Positions 9,281 through 18,252 of a stretch of 64,000 bases of DNA are shown here, in pieces; positions within the stretch are counted from its first letter, which is position 1, and each line of letters begins with the position of its first letter. The notes beneath the pieces were generated by a model. The model saw only the letters and a list, made by a program, of their open reading frames with translations. It did not search any database and was not told where the DNA came from. A program made the position numbers and the translations under genes. This DNA comes from VAZQ01 sp034669045 (GTDB lineage: Bacteria; Pseudomonadota; Alphaproteobacteria; Rhizobiales; Xanthobacteraceae): the NCBI GenBank assembly GCA_034669045.1, contig JAXDOD010000115.1:1-64000 (forward strand). Direction: 5' to 3'.

Positions 9281-9636
9281 GGATGTCTTAGCTCCTCGGG
9301 GAGGTTGAGCCGGGACAGTGCGCCTGTCTCGGCAGGGACGCAAGCAGTGACCCGACCCGACGAACAAGGCGTGGGATTGGGGCGGAATCGGGACCATCAC
9401 ATTGCGGTGAACTGCACCGCGGGAAGAGGACGTCCCGTTCGGCCGGTCCACCACCTCTCATCCGCTCAGTCCCGCGCAGCAAGCGGGAAACCAGAGTCCG
9501 CGCAAGCGGGAAACCAGGAGTCCGCGCAAGCGGGTAACCCTGAGTTGCTGGCTCTTGTTCCTCGATCTCTTGCGCCCGGTCCCCGCTTGCGCGGACGAGC
9601 GGGGCCGTGGACCGACTCCACGCGAACCGACATGCG
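9281..9636. repeat. Gene-free stretch with GCGCAAGCGGGAAACCAGAGTCC tandem repeat
   Basis: No convincing gene. At 9475-9545 three near-identical units of about 24-26 nt occur in tandem (GCAAGCGGGAAACCAG, GCAAGCGGGAAACCAGG, GCAAGCGGGTAACCCTGAG). An inverted relative lies at 9578-9605 (GGTCCCCGCTTGCGCGGACG). The unit belongs to the CCCGCGAAAGCGGG-type family also seen near 44223, 54651 and 57074. Confidence 0.75.
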
Positions 9637-9822
9637 CTAGCCGCGCATCAACCAGACGATGACGACGCCGAGCAGCGCGGAAATGACGCCGGCGATGCGC
9701 AGCGATCCCTCCGGACTCTCCACCGCATTGGCGGCCAGCCGCTTGGCCAGCCGCGGGAACGCCGCGAACAGGAGCCCTTCGATCGCAAACACCAAGCCGA
9801 TGGCCACCACGAAGTCGGACAT
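9637..9822 (-). CDS. DUF2065 small membrane protein
   Basis: 61 aa, two hydrophobic helices (residues 3-20 and 42-59) around a basic loop (PRLAKRLAAN). This is the DUF2065/YjeT pattern, and such genes are commonly found beside hflC. It starts 22 nt after the hflC stop on the same strand, so it is probably the third gene of the hflK-hflC transcript. Function is unknown. Confidence 0.85.
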   Translation of the reverse strand: MSDFVVAIGLVFAIEGLLFAAFPRLAKRLAANAVESPEGSLRIAGVISALLGVVIVWLMRG

Positions 9823-9844
9823 CTGAGCGGCATCGGCACCCGGG

Positions 9845-10738
9845 CTACTTCGGGGCCCCTTCCCGGGGCTTGCCCGAGGGGTCGACGAAGAAGCGGAAGA
9901 ACTCCGAATCCGGCCGCAGCAGCATGCGCGTATCGGTATGGCGAAGCCCCGCCTCATAGGCCTGCATGGCGCGGTAGAACGCGAAGAAGTTGACGTCCTG
10001 CCCGTAGGCCTCGGCGAAGATGCGGTTGCGCTCGGCGTCGCCCTCGCCGCGCGTCTGCTCCGACTTCGAGGTTGCGTCCGCGACCAGCACGGTGACGTCG
10101 CGGTCGGCCTTGGCGCGGATCTCCTGCGAGCGCTGGCTGCCCTGGGCGCGGATCTGCGCCGCCTCCTGCTGGCGTTCGGTCTGCATGCGCTGATAGACCG
10201 CCTGGCTGTTCTGCTCGGGCAGGTCGGCGCGCCGGATGCGCACGTCGACGACGGCGATGCCGAACGCCTGCGCCTCGGTCTCGAGCTGCTCGCGCACGCG
10301 CGACATCAGCGCCGCGCGGTCGTCGCGCACCACATGCGTCAGCGTGGACTCGCCGAGCACGCGCCGCAGCGCCGAATTGAGCAACGTGGAAAGCCGCGCG
10401 TTGGCGCCCTCGACCGATCCGACCGACTGGTAGAACAACAGCGGCTTGACGATCTTGTAGCGCGCGAAGGCATCGACCACGAGCCGCTTCTGGTCCGACG
10501 CGATGACCTCCTGGGACGGACTCTCGAGATCGAGGATGCGCTTGTCGATGTGGATCACGCTGTCGATCAGCGGGATCTTCACGTTCAGCCCGGGCTCGGT
10601 GACCACGCGCACCGGCTGGCCGAGCCGCACCACCAGCGCCTGGCGCGTCTGGTAGACGGTGAACAGCGTGCTGTAGCCGATCACCAGCGCGGCGAGCACG
10701 AATGCGGCAATGATGCCGCCGGCAAGATTGAGCCTCAT
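9845..10738 (-). CDS. hflC: HflC, SPFH-domain regulator of FtsH
   Basis: 297 aa. One N-terminal membrane helix (about residues 6-26) is followed by a band 7/SPFH domain (TVYQTRQALVVRLGQPV...) and a coiled coil rich in Arg/Glu/Gln. HflC forms a large cage with HflK around the FtsH protease in the inner membrane. The ATG overlaps the hflK stop by four bases, so expression is coupled. Confidence 0.96.
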   Translation of the reverse strand: MRLNLAGGIIAAFVLAALVIGYSTLFTVYQTRQALVVRLGQPVRVVTEPGLNVKIPLIDSVIHIDKRILDLESPSQEVIASDQKRLVVDAFARYKIVKPLLFYQSVGSVEGANARLSTLLNSALRRVLGESTLTHVVRDDRAALMSRVREQLETEAQAFGIAVVDVRIRRADLPEQNSQAVYQRMQTERQQEAAQIRAQGSQRSQEIRAKADRDVTVLVADATSKSEQTRGEGDAERNRIFAEAYGQDVNFFAFYRAMQAYEAGLRHTDTRMLLRPDSEFFRFFVDPSGKPREGAPK

Positions 10739-11877
10739 CGGGTGCCTCCGGTCGGCGGGGTCGTGGTCGGCGGATTGGTGCGCGGCCGCGTCAGTTCGGG
10801 CAGCGGCAGATAGGGGACGGCGCCGCCCGCGGCGCCGGAATCCATGATGATCTTCTCGGTGCCTGCGAACAGCCGTTCCATGGTCTCGAGATACATGCGC
10901 TGGCGCGTGACGTCGGGCGCCTTCTTGTACTCTTCGAAGACCTGCAGGAAGCGCGAGGTCTGGCCCTTGGCCTCGGCCACGGTCTGCTCGCGGTAGGCTT
11001 CCGCCGCCTGCGTCACCTGCGCGACGCGTCCGCGCGCTTCCGGGACCACGCGGTTGGCGTAGGTCTGCGCCTCGTTCTGCGCGCGTTCGAGGTCGGCGCG
11101 GGCCGCCTGCACGTCGCGGAAGGCGTCGATCACCTGCGAGGGCGGGTCGACCTTCTGCAACTGCACCTGCGTGATCAGGACGCCGGCGCCGTAGGAATCG
11201 AGCACCTTCTGCATCAGGTCATGGACCGCCGTTTCGATGTTCTGCCGCGCGCCGGTCAGGATCGGCTGGATGGTCGAGCGGCCGACCACCTCGCGCATGG
11301 CGCTCTCGGCCACCGCCTTCACGGTGCCTTCGGGCTGCTGGATGTTGAACAGGTATTCGCCGACACCCGCCGGCTTGACCTGCCAGAACACCGTGAAGTC
11401 GACGTCGACGATGTTCTCGTCGCCGGTGAGCATCAGGCTCTCCTCCGGGACGTCGCGCACCGTGGTGCCGCGGCGCAGGTCCTCGACCATGCGCATGCCG
11501 ATGTGGATCGGCCGCACCACGGTGACCTGGGGCGTCAGCACGGTCTCGATCGGATACGGCAGGTGGTAATTGAGGCCGGGCGTCGCATCGCGTACGTATT
11601 TGCCGAACCGCAGGACCACGCCGAGCTCGTTGGTGTCGACGCGGAAGAAGCCCGACAGGCCCCAGATCAAAATGGCGCCGAGCAGGATGAGCGACACCCC
11701 CTTGCCGCCGAGATTGCCGCCCGGCAGCACGGTGCGCAGCTTGTCCTGGCTGCGCCGCAGCAGCTCTTCGAGATCGGGCGGCGAAGAACCGCCGCCTGAC
11801 GGCTGCGGCCCCGAGCCCCACGGGCCCTTGCCGCCGCCCGAGCCCCATGGGCCGCCGCCTTGATTGCTCCAGGGCAT
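10735..11877 (-). CDS. hflK: HflK, SPFH-domain regulator of FtsH
   Basis: 380 aa. A Gly/Trp/Pro-rich cytosolic N-terminus (residues 1-35) is followed by a membrane helix (about 61-77) and an SPFH domain beginning RVDTNELGVVLRFGKY, then a long coiled coil. It partners HflC in the FtsH-HflKC complex. A strong promoter lies upstream (see 11935-11963). Confidence 0.96.
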   Translation of the reverse strand: MPWSNQGGGPWGSGGGKGPWGSGPQPSGGGSSPPDLEELLRRSQDKLRTVLPGGNLGGKGVSLILLGAILIWGLSGFFRVDTNELGVVLRFGKYVRDATPGLNYHLPYPIETVLTPQVTVVRPIHIGMRMVEDLRRGTTVRDVPEESLMLTGDENIVDVDFTVFWQVKPAGVGEYLFNIQQPEGTVKAVAESAMREVVGRSTIQPILTGARQNIETAVHDLMQKVLDSYGAGVLITQVQLQKVDPPSQVIDAFRDVQAARADLERAQNEAQTYANRVVPEARGRVAQVTQAAEAYREQTVAEAKGQTSRFLQVFEEYKKAPDVTRQRMYLETMERLFAGTEKIIMDSGAAGGAVPYLPLPELTRPRTNPPTTTPPTGGTR

Positions 11878-11934
11878 TCGGATGTCTCCTCAATGGCCCG
11901 CGGATATCGGCGGGCAAGTCGCCGTTTGGGTGGG

Positions 11935-11963
11935 GTTATAGGGGAGGCGCCACCGCGTTACAA
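11935..11963 (-). promoter_or_regulatory. Predicted promoter of hflK-hflC-DUF2065
   Basis: Minus strand TTGTAA (11963-11958), 17-nt spacer, TATAAC (11940-11935). Start of transcription would be about 50 nt before the hflK ATG. Confidence 0.65.
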
Positions 11964-12011
11964 CGCGCGTTATCCCCGTGCGGCCGAGCGGCGCACGGCA
12001 TTGAAATCCGC

Positions 12012-12551
12012 TCAAGACCCGCCATCGCCGTCCCCGGCACCGGGCGCCCTCCGGCGGTAGAGGATGGTGGCGAAGCCGGCGTCGTCGCCGGGGCCCGGCT
12101 CATGTTCCAGGCGCTCCGCCTCGGCCCAGAGCCGCGGATCGATGGCGGGAAAACTGGTGTCGCCGGCCGGGCGCAAATGCACCTGCGTGACCAGCAGGCG
12201 GTCGGCGCGCGCCATGGTCTGGGCGTAGATGTCGGCGCCGCCGATCACCGCAATCGCATCGGCGCCGCGCCGGAGCGCATCGCCGCGCGCCGCCGCCAGC
12301 GCCGCATCCACGCTCGGCGCCACCAGCACGCCGGGCGCGGCGAAGTCCCGGTCGCGGCTGACCACGATATTGCTGCGGCCCCGAAGCGGCTTGCCGATCG
12401 ACAGGAAGGTCTTGCGCCCCATCACGACCGGCTTGCCCATGGTGACGGCGCGGAAATGCGCCATGTCGGACTTGAGCCGCCACGGCAGGCCGCCGGCGCG
12501 CCCGATCACGCCGTTGTCGGCGACCGCGGCGACGAGGATGATATGGATCAC
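12012..12551 (-). CDS. folA: Dihydrofolate reductase
   Basis: Reduces dihydrofolate to tetrahydrofolate with NADPH. It has ILVAAVADNGVIGRAGGLPWRLKSDMAHF, GKPVVMGRKTF, NIVVSRD and VIGGADIYAQ, all in the family order. The GTG at 12549-12551 gives 179 aa and has AGGGG just upstream; an ATG nine codons earlier is the alternative. It lies downstream of thyA but is separated from it by a two-gene HEPN cassette, in what is usually a tight thyA-folA pair. Confidence 0.94.
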   Translation of the reverse strand: MIHIILVAAVADNGVIGRAGGLPWRLKSDMAHFRAVTMGKPVVMGRKTFLSIGKPLRGRSNIVVSRDRDFAAPGVLVAPSVDAALAAARGDALRRGADAIAVIGGADIYAQTMARADRLLVTQVHLRPAGDTSFPAIDPRLWAEAERLEHEPGPGDDAGFATILYRRRAPGAGDGDGGS

Positions 12552-12634
12552 GAATTGCCCCTGCCACAGAAGGGACAACCATCCAGAGAATGCGGAAATC
12601 GCAAGAAAAACTCCGCCAAGCCAAAGGGCCTCCG

Positions 12635-13039
12635 CTAGGCAGCGTGGTGCTTTCTCGCGAGTTCAGGTGCAATGTACATGACGATAAATCCTTCGAAGTA
12701 TTGACCGCCGGTGAACGTCGTCTGGAAATGGCGTTCGAGGTCTTGAGGGCGAACGTAGGCGCCTAAAGCTTTGGCGCGTTCAATTTTGCTGCCATCAACC
12801 ACCACGTCCGAAAGAGAAAACATCGAGCGATACGGCTCCTTGATCAGGATCGTTGAAACCTCCTCCACGAGTTTGCGTTCATCCGATTTTGATTTTGGGA
12901 CCACGCAGAAAACCCAGCGGCCCTCCTCCGAATCGAGTTCCCAATATGCTGCAAGCAATGGCGCCTTGCGATCGGCCAGCTCTTTGACGAACTGGCGCGA
13001 AGTCGAAATCTTTGGCTCTACCAGCGCTTGGTCAACCAT
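12635..13039 (-). CDS. Hypothetical protein, partner of the HEPN gene (134 aa)
   Basis: Mixed alpha/beta protein with segments AYWELDSEEGRWVFCVVPKS, FSLSDVVVDGSKI and a Lys/Arg/His-rich C-terminus. No family was recognised. Its ATG lies 22 nt inside the end of the HEPN reading frame, so the two are co-transcribed and probably translationally coupled. The pair is lower in GC than thyA and folA on either side, which suggests insertion. A toxin/antitoxin-like partnership is possible but unproven. Confidence 0.75.
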   Translation of the reverse strand: MVDQALVEPKISTSRQFVKELADRKAPLLAAYWELDSEEGRWVFCVVPKSKSDERKLVEEVSTILIKEPYRSMFSLSDVVVDGSKIERAKALGAYVRPQDLERHFQTTFTGGQYFEGFIVMYIAPELARKHHAA

Positions 13040-13442
13040 TGATATATTCCGTTCGCCTCTTCGCCGCCCTCGACAGCTTCGATCATATCCGACGCATCGT
13101 CGTCAGTCCAAACAAGATAGCGGGCGACTTCAGACCATTTTTTGGTGACGGACCAGCGTCGAGAAAGGACAGGATCGGCTTCGATGGCGGCCTGCAATTC
13201 TGACTCAAGCCCCGCCAAACGGACCAGATTGCTAGATCGTGAGTGTAGATGCGGTTAACCAATGCCTTGTCGGGAATTTCGTGTTCTCGAAATTGCGCCG
13301 CGATCCGCGCTTTAAGCGCACATTCGATTGCATATCCCGCCAGGTAATACGCGCCAGAAGGATGGCCACCTTGGCCCAAGAGTTTAGCCTCGTGCAGCCG
13401 AAGCTCGGCCAGGCGCTGATATGTGGCGCGATCGCCCGCCAT
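13018..13442 (-). pseudogene. HEPN-domain protein, frameshifted
   Basis: The first part (ATG 13440-13442, with a strong AGGAGG upstream) reads MAGDRATYQRLAELRL...GAYYLAGYAIECALKARI...IYTHDLA, typical of the HEPN fold. After DLA the frame changes. The matching continuation, LVRLAGLESELQAAIEADP... to GIYQWLTKRW, lies in the next frame and ends at 13018. One missing T in the TT at 13229-13230 (plus strand) would restore GCA AAT CTG GTC (A-N-L-V) and a 141-aa protein. Either a real frameshift or a sequencing error. HEPN proteins are often RNases or RNA-binding partners in toxin systems; no clear R-x4-6-H RNase motif was seen. Confidence 0.85.
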
Positions 13443-13455
13443 AGATTTCCTCCTG

Positions 13456-14250
13456 CTACACCGCCACCTCGGCCTTGATGTGCGGATGCGGGTCGTAGCC
13501 TTCGAGCGTGAAGTCCTCGTAGCGGAAGGCGAACAGATCGGTCGCCGCCGGATTGAGCAGCATCCGCGGCAGCTTGCGCGGCGCGCGCGAAAGCTGCAGC
13601 CGCGCCTGCTCGAGATGGTTGAGATAGAGATGGGCATCGCCCATCGTGTGGATGAACTCTCCGGGCTCGTAGCCGGTCACCTGCGCGACCATCTGCGTGA
13701 GCAGCGCATAGGATGCGATGTTGAACGGCACGCCGAGGAAGACATCGGCCGAGCGCTGATAGAGCTGGCAGGACAGCCGGCCGTTGGCGACATAGAACTG
13801 GAACAGGCAGTGGCACGGCGGCAGCGCCATCTTGTCGACGTCGGCCGGGTTCCAGGCGGTGACGATCAGGCGGCGTGAATCCGGGTTGCGGCGGATGGTG
13901 GCGACCACATCGGCCATCTGGTCGATGGCGCCGCCGTCAGGCGTGGGCCATGAGCGCCACTGCCGCCCGTAGACCGGCCCGAGATCGCCGCGCTCGTCCG
14001 CCCACTGGTCCCAGATCTTCACCCCGTGGTCGTTGAGGTATTTGATGTTGGTATCGCCGGCGAGAAACCAGAGCAGCTCATGCACGATCGACTTGAGATG
14101 CAGCTTCTTGGTGGTGGTCAGCGGGAACCCTTGCGCCAGGTCGAAGCGCATCTGGTGACCGAACACCGAGCGCGTGCCGGTGCCGGTGCGGTCGTGCTTC
14201 TCCACGCCGTCGGCGAGGATATGCTCCATCAAGTCCTGGTACTGGCGCAT
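13456..14250 (-). CDS. thyA: Thymidylate synthase
   Basis: Methylates dUMP to dTMP with methylene-tetrahydrofolate. 264 aa, the same length as the E. coli enzyme. Catalytic Cys146 is in PPCHCLFQFYV. The dUMP-binding R-S-A-D (QRSADVFLGVPFNIASYA) and the C-terminal folate-binding end are present. The ATG at 14248-14250 begins MRQYQDLMEHIL, the conserved start. The ribosome-binding site of the next gene overlaps its stop region. Confidence 0.97.
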   Translation of the reverse strand: MRQYQDLMEHILADGVEKHDRTGTGTRSVFGHQMRFDLAQGFPLTTTKKLHLKSIVHELLWFLAGDTNIKYLNDHGVKIWDQWADERGDLGPVYGRQWRSWPTPDGGAIDQMADVVATIRRNPDSRRLIVTAWNPADVDKMALPPCHCLFQFYVANGRLSCQLYQRSADVFLGVPFNIASYALLTQMVAQVTGYEPGEFIHTMGDAHLYLNHLEQARLQLSRAPRKLPRMLLNPAATDLFAFRYEDFTLEGYDPHPHIKAEVAV

Positions 14251-14452
14251 CGTCTTGGGCCTTGCGCAGCCTGAGTCGGGGCGGAGTCTAGCGCCCTGCC
14301 GGCCGGCCGTGAAATCGCTTGTCACATATCAATGTTTCGGCGGCGCGCAATCGGTGCCGCCGCGTTATACCTGCGGTCCCGACCATTCCGGAAGGTTGCT
14401 TCCGCTGATAATCTCGCCCCTGCACGCCATCCCCGGCGGCTGGGAGGAGATC

Positions 14453-15406
14453 ATGACCAGACTCACATCGCTGGCGGCGATCAGCGCCGCCTTGCTCACG
14501 TTTGCGCTTTCCACCAACCCGGCCAGCGCGCTGATTACGCGCACCTTCGTCTCGGCGGCCGGAACCAACAGCGGCGACTGCTCACGCCCGGCGCCGTGCC
14601 GGACCTTGCAGTTCGCCCATGACCAGACCGCGGCGAACGGCGAGATCGATATCCTCGACACGGCCGGCTACGGCGCGCTGACGATCACCAAGTCGATCAG
14701 CATCGTGAACCCGGGCGGGGTCGAGGCCGGCATCCTGGCATCCGCGGGCGGCACCGCCGTCACGATCAATGCCGCTTCCACCGACAGGGTCTCGCTGCGC
14801 GGCCTGACGCTGGAGGGTGCCAACAGCGGCCAGTACGGTATCGTGCTCAATACCGCCGGCAAGCTCACGATCGTCGACTGCGTGGTGCGGGATTTCACGA
14901 ACACCGGCATCATCCTGCAGCCGACCGGCGAGACGACATTCTTCATCGCCAATACGCTCGTCGCGGACAACGGCGGTATCGGCATCTGGGTCCTCCCGCA
15001 GGGAACCGGCACGGCGGCAGGGGCCATCGATCACGTCGCTGCAACCGGCAACGGCAACAGTGGCATCGCCGTTGTCGGCCAGCTCACGACCGCTTCCACG
15101 CTCAATGTCACAATCAGCAACAGCGTCGCGCACGGCAACATTAGTTACGGAATCTACGCGTATGCCGCTAGTGGACATGCCGCGACGAACGCAACGGTGG
15201 CCAATTCGTCGGCGAGTAGCAACGCAAACGGCTTTTATGCCGACGGCATCTCGACCATGCGGCTTTCCGCAAACGTCGCGACCGGGAATACAACAGGGGT
15301 GGTGAAGGCCGCCGGCGCCACCATCCACAGCTTCAACAACAATCTCTTCCGAGGCAACACCACCGACGTCAGCGGCGCCCTGACCACCACGGAGACGCTG
15401 CAATAG
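14453..15406 (+). CDS. Secreted right-handed beta-helix protein
   Basis: 317 aa. A signal peptide (about residues 1-26, ending NPASA) leads to RTFVSAAGTNSGDCSRPAPCRTLQFAH, then many short imperfect repeats of the type ITNSxxxGNxxxGI that form parallel beta-helix coils. GGAGGAG precedes the ATG. A homologue with the same N-terminal signature lies at 34725. The two conserved Cys-containing blocks (GDCSRPAPCRT) are shared. Such proteins are typically exported or cell-surface; the ligand is unknown. Confidence 0.87.
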   Translation: MTRLTSLAAISAALLTFALSTNPASALITRTFVSAAGTNSGDCSRPAPCRTLQFAHDQTAANGEIDILDTAGYGALTITKSISIVNPGGVEAGILASAGGTAVTINAASTDRVSLRGLTLEGANSGQYGIVLNTAGKLTIVDCVVRDFTNTGIILQPTGETTFFIANTLVADNGGIGIWVLPQGTGTAAGAIDHVAATGNGNSGIAVVGQLTTASTLNVTISNSVAHGNISYGIYAYAASGHAATNATVANSSASSNANGFYADGISTMRLSANVATGNTTGVVKAAGATIHSFNNNLFRGNTTDVSGALTTTETLQ

Positions 15407-15411
15407 CGCCG

Positions 15412-15529
15412 TAGGGTGGGAAAAGCGAAGCGTGCCCACGCCGCTTTGTAGCCCGCATGGAGCGCAGCGGAATGCGGGGATCGCGTGCGAGGGATCAACC
15501 CGGATTTCGCTTCGCTCCATCCGGGCTAC
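15412..15529. repeat. Two adjacent palindromic repeats
   Basis: 15412-15443 is a half copy of the GTAGGGTGGG element (GTAGGGTGGGAAAAGCG...CGTGCCCACG). 15448-15529 is a GTAGCCCG...CGGGCTAC palindrome with GGAGCGCAGCG and CGCTTCGCTCC inner arms, closely related to 22866-22950. They separate convergent genes. Confidence 0.85.
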
Positions 15530-15586
15530 GGGCTGCTCTTCCTGCAATAGCCGCAGCGTGGGCTTAACCCTGCCGTGCGGGCCGGC

Positions 15587-16570
15587 TCAGTTCAGCGGGC
15601 CGGCCGCCTTGATGATCGGCGTCCATTTGGCGATCTCGCTCTTCACCAGCGCCGCGAGCGCTTGCGGGCCGCGATGCGCCTTGTCGGGGATGTCGCTGCC
15701 GAGCTCGAGCAGGCGTTTGCGCGTGTAGTCGTCGTCGAGCGCCTTGTCGAGCGCGGCGGTGAGCTTGTCGAGGATCGGCTTCGGCGTCCCCTTGGGCGCG
15801 AACAAGGCGTTCCAGGCCGAGGCCTGGAATTCGGGCAAGCCGGCCTCTTTCGTGGTCGGCAGGTTCGGCAGCGCGGGATTTCGCTCCGGCGTGCCGACCG
15901 CATAGCCCTTGATGGTGCCACCCAGGATCTGCGGCACCACATTGACGATCTGGTCGCACATATAGTCGACCTGTCCGGCGACCAGCGCATTCATCGCCGG
16001 CCCGGTGCCGTTGTACGGCACCGCTACCGGCTTGACCTGCATGAGGTGGTTAAGCAGCAGGCAGGTCGTGAACGACACCGAGCCGACACCCGCATGAGCC
16101 ATGTTGAGCGTGGCGACGTTGGCTTTCACGTAGGGGACGAATTCCTGCAGGTCCTTCGGCGGAAACGTCTTCTTGCCAAGGATCACCACCGGGGTGCCGG
16201 CCGCCATGCCGATCGGCTCGAAGTCCACGTCCGGCTTGTAGGCGAGGTTGGGAAACAGCGCGACCGAGGCGGCATGCGTTCCCATGTGGCCCATCTCGAT
16301 GACGTAGCCGTCGGGCGCGGCCTGCATGGCGCGGATCGACCCCGTGGTGCCGCCGGCGCCGAGCACGTTCTCGATGATGATCTGTTGTCCGAGCGTGGCG
16401 GTCATGTGGTTGCCGACGATGCGGGCGATGACGTCGGTCGGTCCGCCGGCCGCGAAGGGTACGATCAGCGTGATTGTCCGCGTCGGATATTCGGACTGCG
16501 CCGCCGCCGGCGCCGCCGACAGGCCGGCAGCCGCGGCTGCGAGCAGCAGGCGAATTGAGAATTGGCGCAT
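15587..16570 (-). CDS. tctC: Tripartite tricarboxylate transporter solute-binding protein
   Basis: 327 aa. Signal peptide, then the Bug/TctC hallmark YPTRTITLIVPFAAGGPTDVIARIV, VENVxGAGGTTG-like motif, HAGVGS and VPYNGTGPAMNALVAGQVDYMCD. It is the periplasmic receptor of the TctABC importer. It lies 152 nt after tctA on the same strand, so it is the last gene of a tctB-tctA-tctC operon. The substrate (citrate, other carboxylates or an aromatic acid) is not deducible. Confidence 0.93.
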   Translation of the reverse strand: MRQFSIRLLLAAAAAGLSAAPAAAQSEYPTRTITLIVPFAAGGPTDVIARIVGNHMTATLGQQIIIENVLGAGGTTGSIRAMQAAPDGYVIEMGHMGTHAASVALFPNLAYKPDVDFEPIGMAAGTPVVILGKKTFPPKDLQEFVPYVKANVATLNMAHAGVGSVSFTTCLLLNHLMQVKPVAVPYNGTGPAMNALVAGQVDYMCDQIVNVVPQILGGTIKGYAVGTPERNPALPNLPTTKEAGLPEFQASAWNALFAPKGTPKPILDKLTAALDKALDDDYTRKRLLELGSDIPDKAHRGPQALAALVKSEIAKWTPIIKAAGPLN

Positions 16571-16722
16571 GGTCGCTCCCGTGGTGACGATAGACCAATA
16601 CCGCAGCGCCGGACTGGTTCCGGCCGCTGGCGTTCCGACGGGAACGCGACCGGAAAAACCGCGCGGCATTGTTGGCGCTGCGTCGTCGATGCCGGCACTG
16701 CGCAAAATCCTGCGCGGACCGC

Positions 16723-18228
16723 CTACTCGACGAAGACTTCCTCGCGGCGCTTGCGGATCATCGGCAGGATCGCGAGCACGAGCAGGAGGATGGCGACCGA
16801 GAGCAGCCCGCCCGAGATCGGACGGGTGAAAAACACGGTGGCGTCGCCGCGCGCGATCAGCATGGCGCGCCGCAGGTTCTCCTCCATCAGCGGCCCCAGC
16901 ACGAAGCCGAGCAGCATCGGCGCGGCCTCGAAGTCGTGCTTGATCAGCCAATAGCCGACCACGCCATACATCGCCGAAATCATCACGTCGGTCGGCGAGT
17001 TGTTGATCGAATAGATGCCGATGCAGCAGAACACGATGATGGACGGAAACAGCAGCCGGTAGGGCACCCGCAGGAGCGTCACCCAGACGCCGACCAGCGG
17101 CAGGTTGATGACGACCAGCATCAGGTTGCCGAGCCACATCGAGGCGATCATGCCCCAGAACAGCTCCGGCTGCTTGGTCATGACCTGCGGACCCGGCACG
17201 ATGCCGTGGATGGTCATGGCGCCGACCATCAGCGCCATCACGGCGTTGGGCGGGATGCCGAGCGTCAGCAGCGGGATGAACGCGGTCTGGGCGGCGGCGT
17301 TGTTGGCGCTCTCGGGCGCCGCGACGCCCTCGATGGCGCCCTTGCCGAAGCGCGAGGGATCCTTGGACACGCGCTTTTCGAACGTGTAGGCGGCGAAGGA
17401 CGCGATCACCGCGCCGCCGCCGGGCAGGATGCCCAGGAGCGAGCCGAGGATGGTGCCGCGCGCGATCGCGCCCGACGAATCGATCAGGTCCTTGCGGGTC
17501 GGCATCAGGCCCGTGACCTTGGCGCTGACGATGTCGCGGCTTTCCTCGGGCAGTTCGAGGTTGCGGATGATTTCCGCGAAGCCGAACACGCCCATGGCGA
17601 TGTTGGTGAAGCCGATGCCGTCGGCGAGTTCCGCGATGTCGAACGTCATGCGGCCGGCGCCGGTTTCGAGGTCCGATCCGACCATCGACATCAGCAGGCC
17701 GGCGAGCACCATGGCGATCGCCTTGACCACCGAGCCCTTGGCGAGCACGACCGCGAAGATCAGGCCGAGCACCATCAGCGAGAAATATTCGGCCGGCCCG
17801 AACAGCAGCGCCAGGCTCGTGAGCGGCGCGCCCAGCGCCGCGACCAGCACCGTCGCCACGCAGCCGGCGAAGAACGAGCCGATGGCGGCGATCGCGAGCG
17901 CGGCTCCGGCGCGGCCCTGCCGCGCCATCTGGTGGCCGTCGAGGCAGGTGACGACCGAGGTCGCCTCGCCCGGGATGTTGACCAGGACCGACGTGGTCGA
18001 GCCGCCGTACTGCGCGCCGTAATAGATGCCGGCGAGCATGATCAGCGCGCCCACCGGCGGCAGGCCGAAGGTGATCGGCAGCAGCATCGCGATGGTGGCG
18101 ACGGTGCCGATGCCCGGAAGCACGCCGACCAGCGTGCCGACCAGGGCCCCGATCAGGCAGAACAGCAGGTTCATCGGGGACAGCGCGACCCCAAAGCCCA
18201 TTGCGAGATTCGCGAGCAGTTCGGACAT
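16723..18228 (-). CDS. tctA: Tripartite tricarboxylate transporter large membrane subunit
   Basis: 501 aa with about 12 hydrophobic segments. TctA signatures: VLVGVLPGIGTVATIAMLLP near the N-terminus, a GIYYGAQYGGSTTSVLVNIPGEATSVVTCLDG loop, and the repeated ILPGGGAVIASFAAYTFEKRV. It forms the cation-driven channel. It starts 24 nt after tctB. Confidence 0.96.
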   Translation of the reverse strand: MSELLANLAMGFGVALSPMNLLFCLIGALVGTLVGVLPGIGTVATIAMLLPITFGLPPVGALIMLAGIYYGAQYGGSTTSVLVNIPGEATSVVTCLDGHQMARQGRAGAALAIAAIGSFFAGCVATVLVAALGAPLTSLALLFGPAEYFSLMVLGLIFAVVLAKGSVVKAIAMVLAGLLMSMVGSDLETGAGRMTFDIAELADGIGFTNIAMGVFGFAEIIRNLELPEESRDIVSAKVTGLMPTRKDLIDSSGAIARGTILGSLLGILPGGGAVIASFAAYTFEKRVSKDPSRFGKGAIEGVAAPESANNAAAQTAFIPLLTLGIPPNAVMALMVGAMTIHGIVPGPQVMTKQPELFWGMIASMWLGNLMLVVINLPLVGVWVTLLRVPYRLLFPSIIVFCCIGIYSINNSPTDVMISAMYGVVGYWLIKHDFEAAPMLLGFVLGPLMEENLRRAMLIARGDATVFFTRPISGGLLSVAILLLVLAILPMIRKRREEVFVE

Positions 18229-18252
18229 GGCGACCTCAACCGGGATGGATCA

